This document shows, piece by piece, positions 5,986 to 11,794 of a stretch of 16,801 nucleotides of DNA. Position 1 is the stretch's first letter. Each line of letters begins with the position of its first letter. Source of the DNA: Candidatus Methanophagales archaeon ANME-1-THS (GTDB lineage Archaea > Halobacteriota > Syntropharchaeia > Alkanophagales > Methanospirareceae); contig RXIE01000110.1 of the NCBI GenBank assembly GCA_004212135.1, forward strand, positions 1 through 16,801. Direction: 5' to 3'. The position numbers and the translations under genes are program-made. Below the pieces are notes generated by a model that saw only the letters and a program-made list of their open reading frames with translations, ran no database searches and was not told the DNA's origin.

Positions 5986-7080
5986 ATGGGATATATAACA
6001 GGAACAAGCGGAGTAACGAAACTAAGCGAGCTAAACATTGATTCTGCTTTTAATACGAGCTACAGTATATACACGAGGGGTTACTTGGGTCTTAACACAT
6101 CAAGCCCACAAAAATAGATTCTATCGTACTATGGTAGCGACCAACTGAGATTGGGAGGTGTAAACTCAAGTAATGCGTATCTTGATGTCAGAGCATTTTA
6201 TAGCACGGGGGGTGGAGTTATGGCAGATATTAGTCCTGTGAGTCCAAATCCCGACGAATTAGCCTATATCCGGTTCTTCCGAGCAACAAATACGAGTGGG
6301 TCAAAAGCCGTACAGTTTTTGAAAGGGGATGGTTCCACCACAGTGTCCGCAGAAATCCGGTGCGGGGAAAGTTCGTCTATCAAAGCCGATAGCTTTGTGG
6401 GAAATATCCATAAATATGATCCCGCGTACGTTGAAGAATGGAATGGGCTCCAGAATATCTCTGATTGCCAGTTCAACAGCACGTGGGTGGGTAGTTTTGG
6501 GAATGGTGCTACTTGGAAGTTCTTCTACGGGAATTTTACGAATTGCCCAAACCTCACACTAAACCAAACCGGTCCCGGGTACAACCTCACAGATCCTCGC
6601 GGTTTGGCTATCGTGAATAGCCAATACTCATATTGGAGAACTTTTGGTGGCGGTGGAAATGCTATCAGTGTCGGATATACCATAACCTCCTCTAATTCCG
6701 CAGATGTTGTTACTCTCGGAACGACAACGAGCTTTAACAAAGTCTGGGGGAACATCACACTGTACCTCAGACCCAACGATAGAATCTATTTTTGGGGGTA
6801 CGGGAATATCAACGACGAGCCAAATATCGGAGACCGAATACTAAATGTGGTTGGAATGGTAGGATATGGAAAGATCAATGCGAGCAGTATTGGAGCCACG
6901 AAGGAGTTCAGGGGTATTGTGGATGTGCCACCCAACTATTCTCTGGTTGCCACATTCTACAACATCACAAAGAACGTAACGGAAGGGGATATATTCCCGA
7001 TTGGACCTTCCCAAATCGTTATTAGCGGGCATAATTCTACTTTAGGTAGCCCAATGTTCTTGATGTATAACGGGTCTTAA
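5986..7080 (+). pseudogene. Fibre/spike protein gene interrupted by in-frame TAG
   Basis: One frame runs from ATG 5986 to TAA 7080 (365 codons) with an amber at 6115-6117, after GLNTSSPQK. The sequence GLNTSSPQ followed by a short strand region is the G(I/L)xTxSPQ motif common near the base of tail-fibre and spike proteins, and it sits just before the amber, so the gene was clearly once continuous. A TTG at 6151 could restart the larger part (309 aa). The protein is beta-rich, Gly/Asn/Ser-rich and holds 17 N-x-S/T sequons (for example NIS, NFT, NLT, NVT), suggesting N-glycosylation outside the cell. It probably binds the host receptor. It could be a true pseudogene, an amber-suppressed gene or a sequence error. 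Confidence 0.6.
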
Positions 7081-7082
7081 AA

Positions 7083-7883
7083 ATGAATACCCAGCACGTA
7101 ATATCTCCAAATAGCGAGGAGATATGGGTTGAAGTAGTAGCGAGGCAGTTAGTTCAGTATCTCTATCAAGCAGGGTACAAGAATGACCTACAAATAGCAC
7201 AAACATGTATGGAGAAGGAACGGAATAAGATATACTCTATGGAAGGATGGGGGATGATGGTCTATAATGTGGGGGATGATGTGTACCGATGTATGTTGAG
7301 TAACGAGGCATCTAAATGGTCACCGCAGAAAATGTATGATCTCATTGACCAGCATCTGAATGCTTTAATAGAGCTTGGAAATGGTGGTGGGGAAGCATAT
7401 ATAGAGAAGTCCTGCTATGATACTCTCACTACCTCCCAGAAAGTAACATATTGGATGTACAGAAGCAATCCCTTCCTGATAACGAAGAGCAGTGAGTACA
7501 TATGTAATGTGATAAAATCAGGGAATGTAGCAGCTCTTGATGACATAATCAATGGTGTGAAGGGAGCAGGAGAGGAAATAAAAGAAACCATACTACCGGA
7601 ACAAGAAGTGCCAGAAGAACAGGGAGAATCAGAGTGTCCCTATGGGTACCGTTATGAGAAACCATTACTCGGTAACTGTGATCCTAATTATACCTTAGTG
7701 AAGACATGGGGTAGAGATGTCTGTGAGTGTAACGCCCAGCGGGGAAATATCTCCAGATTACTTGAGAGATTCGGAGCATGGCTTAGCAAGAATATCCAGA
7801 TGATGGCAGTGGTAATAATAGTAATCATCCTTGGTATGGTCTTCTTCAAGATCAGCATAAAATCAGTACTGGGAGGGAAGTAA
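7083..7883 (+). CDS. Tail-anchored cysteine-containing virion membrane protein (266 aa)
   Basis: A 266-aa protein whose ATG follows the fibre gene's stop by two bases. It has a long hydrophilic N-terminal region (about 1-235) and one transmembrane segment near the C-terminus (239-255, QMMAVVIIVIILGMVFF) with a short basic tail (KISIKSVLGGK). Eight cysteines are spread at 42, 70, 111, 141, 185, 199, 214 and 216, an even number that suggests disulfides in an extracellular or virion-surface domain; the last four form a compact Cys/Tyr/Gly-rich module before the membrane anchor. Acidic residues 162-184 look like a flexible linker. A vertex or membrane-anchoring protein that works with the fibre is a fair inference. 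No family was recognised. Confidence 0.6.
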   Translation: MNTQHVISPNSEEIWVEVVARQLVQYLYQAGYKNDLQIAQTCMEKERNKIYSMEGWGMMVYNVGDDVYRCMLSNEASKWSPQKMYDLIDQHLNALIELGNGGGEAYIEKSCYDTLTTSQKVTYWMYRSNPFLITKSSEYICNVIKSGNVAALDDIINGVKGAGEEIKETILPEQEVPEEQGESECPYGYRYEKPLLGNCDPNYTLVKTWGRDVCECNAQRGNISRLLERFGAWLSKNIQMMAVVIIVIILGMVFFKISIKSVLGGK

Positions 7884-7884
7884 T

Positions 7885-7986
7885 ATGCCCTGCTTCAGTT
7901 CTACTAAACAGAGGAAAGCCTTCTTTGCTACTGATGGTTTTAAGAGGAAGCCAAAGAAGGTAAAAAAGGTACGGAGGAAGAGGTAA
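7885..7986 (+). CDS. Tiny very basic protein, 33 aa
   Basis: ATG 7885 lies one base after the previous stop. The product begins MPCFSSTKQRKAFFAT and ends in an Arg/Lys cluster (KRKPKKVKKVRRKR). The start resembles the short KQR-x-AFFA-type motif of small phage head or DNA-associated proteins. The charge suggests binding to viral DNA inside the virion. It is too short for a confident call, but tight packing in the operon supports it. Confidence 0.5.
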   Translation: MPCFSSTKQRKAFFATDGFKRKPKKVKKVRRKR

Positions 7987-7988
7987 AG

Positions 7989-8038
7989 TTATATGTACCA
8001 TCCCCCCCTACTCCTATACCTCGGAAAGGTACATATAA
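7989..8038 (+). promoter_or_regulatory. 50-bp operator-like element, copy 1
   Basis: Perfect inverted arms TTATATGTACC (7989-7999) and GGTACATATAA (8028-8038) flank a 28-bp C-rich spacer. A second copy with identical arms and spacer length is at 10227-10276. Placed upstream of the late membrane-protein operon and its TATA box, it looks like an operator for a dimeric or tetrameric regulator such as an RHH protein. Confidence 0.75.
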
Positions 8039-8074
8039 AAAATTGGGACTCTGAGAAGGCTCGGATGTATGGAG

Positions 8075-8085
8075 TTATATAAATA
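8075..8085 (+). promoter_or_regulatory. Archaeal TATA box of the 8118 operon
   Basis: TTATATAAATA is a near-consensus archaeal TATA element, with transcription expected around 8100-8110 and a GGAG (8111-8114) just before ATG 8118. It stands 37 bp after operator copy 1, so that element could act as an upstream activator or repressor site. Confidence 0.6.
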
Positions 8086-8117
8086 CTTTTGCCCCCTAAA
8101 AGAGGGTCAAGGAGAAA

Positions 8118-8252
8118 ATGATGAAGTTGGATAAAACCGCATTCATGAGAGCAGTGGCACTCATGATGATGAGCTGGGCTGCTCTACCAATAGTGTACTG
8201 GCTGTTAATTCGTAATAAAGATACCCCAAAAAAGGAGGAACCCAAAAAATGA
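8118..8252 (+). CDS. Small membrane protein, 44 aa
   Basis: Starts at ATG 8118 (or the adjacent ATG 8121) after GGAG. One hydrophobic span (about residues 10-30, MRAVALMMMSWAALPIVYWLLI) is followed by a charged tail (RNKDTPKKEEPKK), with the positive residues next to the membrane predicting an inside C-terminus. It overlaps the next gene by ATGA. This first gene of the second late operon probably contributes to the virion membrane. No known family. Confidence 0.55.
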   Translation: MMKLDKTAFMRAVALMMMSWAALPIVYWLLIRNKDTPKKEEPKK

Positions 8253-8392
8253 TTGAGGCAATAACAGCAATCATTGGAATAACAGCAATTGAACTCTTCG
8301 CTCTTCACAAAGGAATGAATGGCAAGATCATGGCTATCTGTATAGCTGTCATAGCGGGACTCGGTGGATATACATTAGGAGGAGGATTTTAA
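8249..8392 (+). CDS. Small two-span membrane protein, 47 aa
   Basis: The start overlaps the preceding stop (ATGA) and the stop is one base from the next ATG. Two short hydrophobic spans (AITAIIGITAIELFAL and MAICIAVIAGLGGYTLGG) are separated by a basic loop (HKGMNGK). It resembles a hairpin membrane protein such as a holin-like or virion membrane peptide, but there is no signature that decides between these. Confidence 0.55.
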   Translation: MIEAITAIIGITAIELFALHKGMNGKIMAICIAVIAGLGGYTLGGGF

Positions 8393-8393
8393 A

Positions 8394-8828
8394 ATGGAGT
8401 GTATAACAGACCCTTACATGGAATTCTACCTTCAGTACCACAAATACCCGCTTATAGATGTGGACACAGCCCCATCGGGTGTACGGGCATACCTCCAGGC
8501 TCGTATTGACGCATCTAAAAGAGGGGGGTATTGCGGGAGATACGCAGATGTTATTCTTCTCCCCGAGGAACAGGCTACCTCTGAAGAGATGGAGAAGTAT
8601 GTGGAAAGACAAAGAGAGGAATTTACTGGACAACCACTTACCCCAACTGAAAAAGAACAAATAAGCAACTACACCGGAGAGTGGGCGGGTATAGAACCGG
8701 GAGAGAGGGTTATAATCCAACAAGCAGGTGGGATTATTGAAGAGGCACATAAAGAGAAATTCCCTATGTGGGTATTCTTGCTTCTGATCCCGGTTGTTGT
8801 TCTGCTATTTTTAATTAAAAAAAAATAG
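8394..8828 (+). CDS. Tail-anchored viral membrane protein (144 aa)
   Basis: The N-terminal 120 residues are hydrophilic and may form a compact domain (YLQARIDASKRGGYCGRYADVILLPEE, then a helical EEMEKYVERQREEF segment). They are followed by a single C-terminal span (about 124-141, FPMWVFLLLIPVVVLLFLI) and KKK. Topology and operon position match the 266-aa protein at 7083, suggesting another virion membrane or vertex protein. The stop is TAG, and the frame after it continues openly into the zinc-finger gene, so any amber read-through would make a membrane-anchored zinc-finger fusion. No family was recognised. Confidence 0.6.
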   Translation: MECITDPYMEFYLQYHKYPLIDVDTAPSGVRAYLQARIDASKRGGYCGRYADVILLPEEQATSEEMEKYVERQREEFTGQPLTPTEKEQISNYTGEWAGIEPGERVIIQQAGGIIEEAHKEKFPMWVFLLLIPVVVLLFLIKKK

Positions 8829-8840
8829 GAGGAATTGAAA

Positions 8841-9071
8841 ATGAGTTATAGATGCGAGATATGCGGGAAGGATTTTAAAAGACCCCAGAACTTAGACTGG
8901 CATATAATCTTCAAACATAACCAGGCAGAACCTAAAGAGAAGAAATCTGAAGATAGTTGCCCATCATGTGGAAAAGATCTCCAAGTTATAGAAAGCCTCG
9001 GAAACAACATATACCGGGTGGAGTGTACCGGGTGCCATAGAACATACCGATATACAGCAGAGGAGGAGTAA
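8841..9071 (+). CDS. C2H2 zinc-finger plus zinc-ribbon protein (76 aa)
   Basis: The start is set by AGGAGG at 8828-8833, 7 nt before ATG 8841 (a TTG at 8835 is in frame but too close). Residues 4-24 form a classic C2H2 finger: CEIC, then 12 residues, then HIIFKH (H-x4-H). Residues about 41-65 form a zinc ribbon: CPSCG ... CTGCHRTYRY. Small C2H2 proteins are frequent regulators in archaeal viruses, where they bind DNA and act on transcription. Here it sits between virion-type genes and may control late expression or act in packaging. The AGGAGG overlaps the stop of the preceding gene. Confidence 0.7.
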   Translation: MSYRCEICGKDFKRPQNLDWHIIFKHNQAEPKEKKSEDSCPSCGKDLQVIESLGNNIYRVECTGCHRTYRYTAEEE

Positions 9072-9075
9072 ATAA

Positions 9076-9528
9076 ATGTTAGAGGAAGAAGAATCTCCAG
9101 ACGAGAAGAATTTGGATGATAAAATCGCAGAATCTATTTCCGAGATAGACCGGGAAGAGCAGGTATCGGAAACCAAAGAAGTACCGAGGAGAATATGGAC
9201 TCCTGCCGAGCAGAAAGTAGCAGATGACTTAGAACTCTCAAAGTTAATTAACAAGGGAATATTCTTTTTCACTTCGCCATTCTGTAAATCTAAGAAACTC
9301 AAAGAGGAGGATCTTCAGGAAATAAATCTCGGTGGAGGAATTGTTGGGTTAATTCTCTATTACGTACCTGATGCCAATCTTAACCACCCAATCATCATAA
9401 TTATATCAAGAGTTATGCTGTTCATAGTAAAGTTCAGAGCCATATGTTCTCAGATAGCCGAAAAGGTACAAAAGATAGTAAATTCTGAATCTTATGAAGG
9501 ACCTACTGAAGCAGGTAGAAATGTTTGA
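9076..9528 (+). CDS. Viral membrane protein upstream of the packaging ATPase (150 aa)
   Basis: Starts at ATG 9076 behind GGAGGAG, 4 bp after the zinc-finger gene. The first 45 residues are strongly acidic and probably disordered. Two hydrophobic stretches follow: GGGIVGLILYYVPDA and the stronger HPIIIIISRVMLFIVKF, separated by a short polar loop, then an amphipathic helix (AICSQIAEKVQKIV). The 3' end overlaps the ATPase ORF by 35 nt (or 8 nt if the later start is used). It may help dock the ATPase to the virion membrane, an inference from adjacency alone. Confidence 0.55.
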   Translation: MLEEEESPDEKNLDDKIAESISEIDREEQVSETKEVPRRIWTPAEQKVADDLELSKLINKGIFFFTSPFCKSKKLKEEDLQEINLGGGIVGLILYYVPDANLNHPIIIIISRVMLFIVKFRAICSQIAEKVQKIVNSESYEGPTEAGRNV

Positions 9529-10132
9529 GGGGCACGGCTTTATAACCGGGATGACTGGGAGCGGTAAAACTTACTTTGCTTCCCAGCTAGCTAAGCGATC
9601 CTTTCAAAGGTTTATCTTTGTGAATGCTCAATTTGAGAAAGAGGTATCAAGAGTGTGTAATGCCCATGTTTCCACAATTAATAATCTGATGGAGGCGCTC
9701 TACAACAAAAGAAACCGTATTGAGTTCATACCCCATCTTAACCCAGAACAAGCACTAACTCAGTTCTCTGAATTAAGAAAATACCTATTTAGGATCGGGA
9801 AGGATATTAATGCCGAGCACTGGATTACCCTGATAGTGGATGAGGCAGATATATACGCTCCAAAGGGTGCTTATTCCGATTTAAATTCTTGTTTCCAGAG
9901 AGGGAGAAGATACGGTATCCAGTGTATAGCAATATCTCAAAGACCCCAGCTGGTCAGCAGTACCCTACTTAATCAGTGTAGGTGGCAGGTAATCTTTCTT
10001 AGCGGGGGATATAGTGCTCCCTACTTTACTGAGTACAAGATACCTTATTACGAACACCTAGAGTGGGTATCTCAAAAATACCATTACATATATTTTGATG
10101 GCGTGAGTGCCCAAGAATACCCACCTATATAA
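9494..10132 (+). CDS. Genome-packaging ATPase, FtsK/HerA superfamily (A32/B204-like)
   Basis: A compact P-loop ATPase that would drive viral DNA into preformed capsids. Seen: Walker A GMTGSGKT (residues 19-26), Walker B ITLIVDEAD (111-119), a QRGRRYG segment (135-141) that may supply the Arg finger, and a sensor-like AISQRP (146-151). These match the HerA/FtsK clade and the short packaging ATPases of tailless icosahedral viruses with jelly-roll capsids (for example STIV B204). ATG 9521 (203 aa) has a better upstream purine stretch (GCAGGT) and overlaps the previous stop by only a few bases, so it may be the true start. It is the last virion gene, followed by a hairpin terminator. It is distinct from the host HerA at 12307, which is more than twice as long. 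Confidence 0.85.
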   Translation: MKDLLKQVEMFEGHGFITGMTGSGKTYFASQLAKRSFQRFIFVNAQFEKEVSRVCNAHVSTINNLMEALYNKRNRIEFIPHLNPEQALTQFSELRKYLFRIGKDINAEHWITLIVDEADIYAPKGAYSDLNSCFQRGRRYGIQCIAISQRPQLVSSTLLNQCRWQVIFLSGGYSAPYFTEYKIPYYEHLEWVSQKYHYIYFDGVSAQEYPPI

Positions 10133-10161
10133 TTGTGATGAAAACCAAGGACTCTGAAATA

Positions 10162-10197
10162 CCCTCTGGGAGGGCTTCTTTCCTCCCTCCAGAGAGG
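10162..10197 (+). terminator. Hairpin after the ATPase gene
   Basis: CTCTGG (10164-10169) and AGGG (10171-10174) pair with CCCT (10185-10188) and CCAGAG (10189-10194), with one bulged G and a 10-nt pyrimidine loop. The base can extend by two C-G pairs. No T-tract follows directly; a T8 run comes at 10221-10228. It probably ends the late transcript before the int promoter. Confidence 0.65.
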
Positions 10198-10226
10198 TCT
10201 ATTTAACAAACGGAGCATTATTTTTT

Positions 10227-10276
10227 TTATATGTACCTTCCCCCCGTACTATAGTACCCCCTGATGGTACATATAA
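10227..10276 (+). promoter_or_regulatory. 50-bp operator-like element, copy 2 (int promoter region)
   Basis: The arms TTATATGTACC (10227-10237) and GGTACATATAA (10266-10276) are identical to copy 1 with the same 28-bp spacing. The spacer here also holds the perfect palindrome GTACTATAGTAC (10246-10257). It lies 9 bp before the GTG start of the integrase N-terminal gene, and its arms contain TATA-like cores, so a bound regulator would block or position transcription of int. Confidence 0.78.
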
Positions 10277-10285
10277 CTTTACCAT

Positions 10286-10591
10286 GTGAAAATGGCAACT
10301 AATTTAAGTACAGGTACTCCATCTAAAGTGATGAAAGAAACCCATACCTCTGTCACTATTACTAGGGAGCTGAAAGCAGTACTTGAGAAGGAGGCGAAGA
10401 TACACGGGATGAGCATCGGGAAGTATATATCTTTTCTACTTCTTAAAACTCATGAGCTTGGAAATTTTGTGAATATTAATACTTCTGAGGAAAATGAGAT
10501 GAAAATATACCTAAAAAAGTATCTGGGGAACGATGGTTCTCGGTCATTTAGTGAATCCCCAGCCCTCACAGGTGGGGCAGGGCAATGCTAA
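10286..10591 (+). CDS. Integrase N-terminal part with RHH-like domain (split by integration)
   Basis: The frame from GTG 10286 (or ATG 10292) encodes 81 residues, then the 14 att-core residues NDGSRSFSESPALT, then six host-derived residues (GGAGQC) and a stop. In the excised circle the frame continues into the catalytic part at 923, giving an integrase of about 360 aa. Residues about 20-52 (TSVTITRELKAVLEKEAKIHG then MSIGKYISFLLLKTHE) have the strand-helix-helix pattern of RHH/CopG DNA-binding proteins, so integration leaves a free RHH-like protein of 101 aa. The operator element upstream makes autoregulation likely. The domain call is by eye; a coiled-coil oligomerisation domain, as in SSV integrases, is the alternative. 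Confidence 0.8.
   Translation: MKMATNLSTGTPSKVMKETHTSVTITRELKAVLEKEAKIHGMSIGKYISFLLLKTHELGNFVNINTSEENEMKIYLKKYLGNDGSRSFSESPALTGGAGQC
10529..10571 (+). repeat. attR, 43-bp direct repeat
   Basis: Identical to 880-922. It is shared by the integrase reading frame (plus strand) and by the last 8 codons and stop of the zinc-finger gene (minus strand), plus about 15 bp past that stop. The bases just outside differ from the left copy on both sides (G versus A before, G versus A after), fixing the repeat limits. Confidence 0.95.
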
Positions 10592-10801
10592 ACCTCCCGG
10601 TGTACGACCCGTTCCCCCACATAACGTACAGATCTTCCTCAGCCTGAACGGCCTCCGACCTGTCCCTCCACAGATAAGGCATGGTAATCCTGAACTCCCA
10701 GACCGCTTACCGGTTCCCCCACAATAGCCACAAAAATGGCGTGGCCTCTTCGGCCTTTTTTCTGCCTTCGGCTCTTCATGGCAGACCACAATCGCCTTCA
10801 T
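10544..10801 (-). CDS. DnaJ-type CxxCxGxG zinc-finger protein (85 aa), integration target
   Basis: A small cysteine-rich protein with four CxxCxGxG knuckles at residues 24-31 (CGYCGGTG), 41-48 (CLICGGTG), 58-65 (CTLCGGTG) and 75-82 (CPTCEGWG), the layout of the DnaJ central domain, which binds two zinc ions and unfolded substrates. There is no J domain, so it is a stand-alone knuckle protein and not a DnaJ. The last 8 codons (from Cys78) and the TGA come from the att core, so integration preserves the protein. ATG 10801 overlaps the TGA of a short upstream minus-strand frame (10798-10890, 30 basic residues), which may be a coupled leader ORF. Before integration this gene and the TauE-like gene were convergent neighbours. 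Confidence 0.78.
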   Translation of the reverse strand: MKAIVVCHEEPKAEKRPKRPRHFCGYCGGTGKRSGSSGLPCLICGGTGRRPFRLRKICTLCGGTGRTPGGLALPCPTCEGWGFTK

Positions 10802-10920
10802 CGGTTCTCAACACTCTTCCTTCCGATCCGTCTTCCGGCATCTTTTGTGTACCGTTGTTTTAGCCTTCGGATAAAATGTTTGCGCTCCATACCTAAATAA
10901 AGCTTTCCCCACCTCTTCTC

Positions 10921-11118
10921 TTGGCGGTAGTTGAAGACTATGAGTACGCGATAGGGAACGTTACCATCAGTGAAAGGCGCACTGAAAAGGAAGGCGATAA
11001 AAGTGATTTGAAACGCATCTACTCGTTTATTCGAATGATGCCTTCCAGCCGCTTCTTTACCTACTCGGATGCGTACGCTGCGGCAAAAGCTTATCAGTGT
11101 GAAGCGCGCACAAGCTAG
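10921..11118 (+). CDS. Doubtful small ORF upstream of Sua5 (65 aa)
   Basis: A frame open from TTG 10921 encodes a hydrophilic peptide (ISERRTEKEGDKSDLKRIYSFIRMM and AYAAAKAYQCEARTS are its most protein-like parts). It overlaps the start of the Sua5 frame by 50 nt and also overlaps an open minus-strand frame. There is no ribosome binding site and no recognised family. It may be a remnant or a small host gene. Between 10802 and 10920 nothing else is convincing on the plus strand. Confidence 0.3.
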   Translation: MAVVEDYEYAIGNVTISERRTEKEGDKSDLKRIYSFIRMMPSSRFFTYSDAYAAAKAYQCEARTS

Positions 11119-11794
11119 TGACGAGGAGATGCAGGGAGCGATAGAGGATCTGATAACAGATGCGATCGCTGTAATCAAAAGTGGGGGGACGGTCATTTAT
11201 CCCACCGAGACGGTATACGGATTGGGCGCTGATGCGCTCTCCGAAGTAGCGGTCCGAAAGGTATACACACTAAAGCAGAGGGACTTATCACGCCCTATCT
11301 CACTTGCTGTCTCCTCATTTGAGATGTTAGAGCGCGTTGCATATCTCGATCCATCATTGATGGAACTCCTCACCGAACTGCTCCCAGGGCCGGTTACCGT
11401 ACTGTTGAGGCGAAGAGACACTGTGCCGGAGATTTTAACCGCAGCATTGGATGTGGTGGGCGTGAGATTCCCGGATAATGAACTTGCAACCCGAATAATA
11501 GAGAAGACGGGCCCGATAACCGCAACGAGTGCGAATATATCCGGGAGAAATCCACCGACCTCCGTCGAGGAGGTTGAACTAAAAGCGGATATTATTTTAA
11601 ATGGTGGTAAGTGTAAATATGGTATGCCATCCACCGTGGTCGATATGACGAGGAGAACGGCGAATGGAGCAAAGACAAAGATACAGATAGAGATAAAAAG
11701 GAGAGGAGCGGGTTATGATAGAGTATTGTACATCCTGCGGCGTAAAGCTGTACGGGAAGGGCTTCACGGTTTTTCCGTGCCCTCATTGTGGTGA
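11069..11794 (+). CDS. Sua5/YciO/YrdC family, threonylcarbamoyl-AMP synthase
   Basis: Makes threonylcarbamoyl-AMP from threonine, bicarbonate and ATP, the first step of the t6A37 modification of ANN-decoding tRNAs. Recognised from the opening KSGGTVIYPTETVYGLGADA, the nucleotide-site segment LKQRDLSRPISLAV, LLPGPVTVLL, VGVRFPDNELA, and TATSANISGRNPPTS. It is a YrdC-domain-only protein. The start is uncertain: ATG 11069, GTG 11099 or ATG 11129, where 11129 fits the usual domain edge. The C-terminus after EIKRRGAGYDRV is atypical and overlaps the following Zn-ribbon gene by 80 nt; normal family members end near there, so a late frameshift or lost stop is possible. It is followed by translation genes, consistent with a housekeeping role. 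Confidence 0.88.
   Translation: MRTLRQKLISVKRAQASDEEMQGAIEDLITDAIAVIKSGGTVIYPTETVYGLGADALSEVAVRKVYTLKQRDLSRPISLAVSSFEMLERVAYLDPSLMELLTELLPGPVTVLLRRRDTVPEILTAALDVVGVRFPDNELATRIIEKTGPITATSANISGRNPPTSVEEVELKADIILNGGKCKYGMPSTVVDMTRRTANGAKTKIQIEIKRRGAGYDRVLYILRRKAVREGLHGFSVPSLW

Larger units (their letters stand above)
880..10571 (+). mobile_element. Integrated virus (provirus), about 9.7 kb
   Basis: The element is bounded by a perfect 43-bp direct repeat (880-922 and 10529-10571). It carries the two halves of a tyrosine recombinase at its two ends, a packaging-type ATPase, structural-protein candidates and many tiny membrane proteins. All supported genes point the same way, and it looks more AT-rich with shorter intergenic gaps than the flanking housekeeping genes. 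The flanks on each side are ordinary host genes. One repeat plus the interior is 9,649 bp, the expected size of the excised circle. No polymerase, helicase or recognisable Rep protein is present, so replication would depend on the host or on an unrecognised protein. The combination of capsid candidates, fibre and A32-like ATPase favours a virus over a plasmid. The family is uncertain. Confidence 0.9.

Noticed and set aside
10798..11196. Minus-strand ORF of 132 aa upstream of the zinc-finger gene
   Set aside because: Its first half is antisense to Sua5 and not protein-like; only the last 30 codons (from ATG 10890) are plausible as a coupled leader, noted with the zinc-finger gene.
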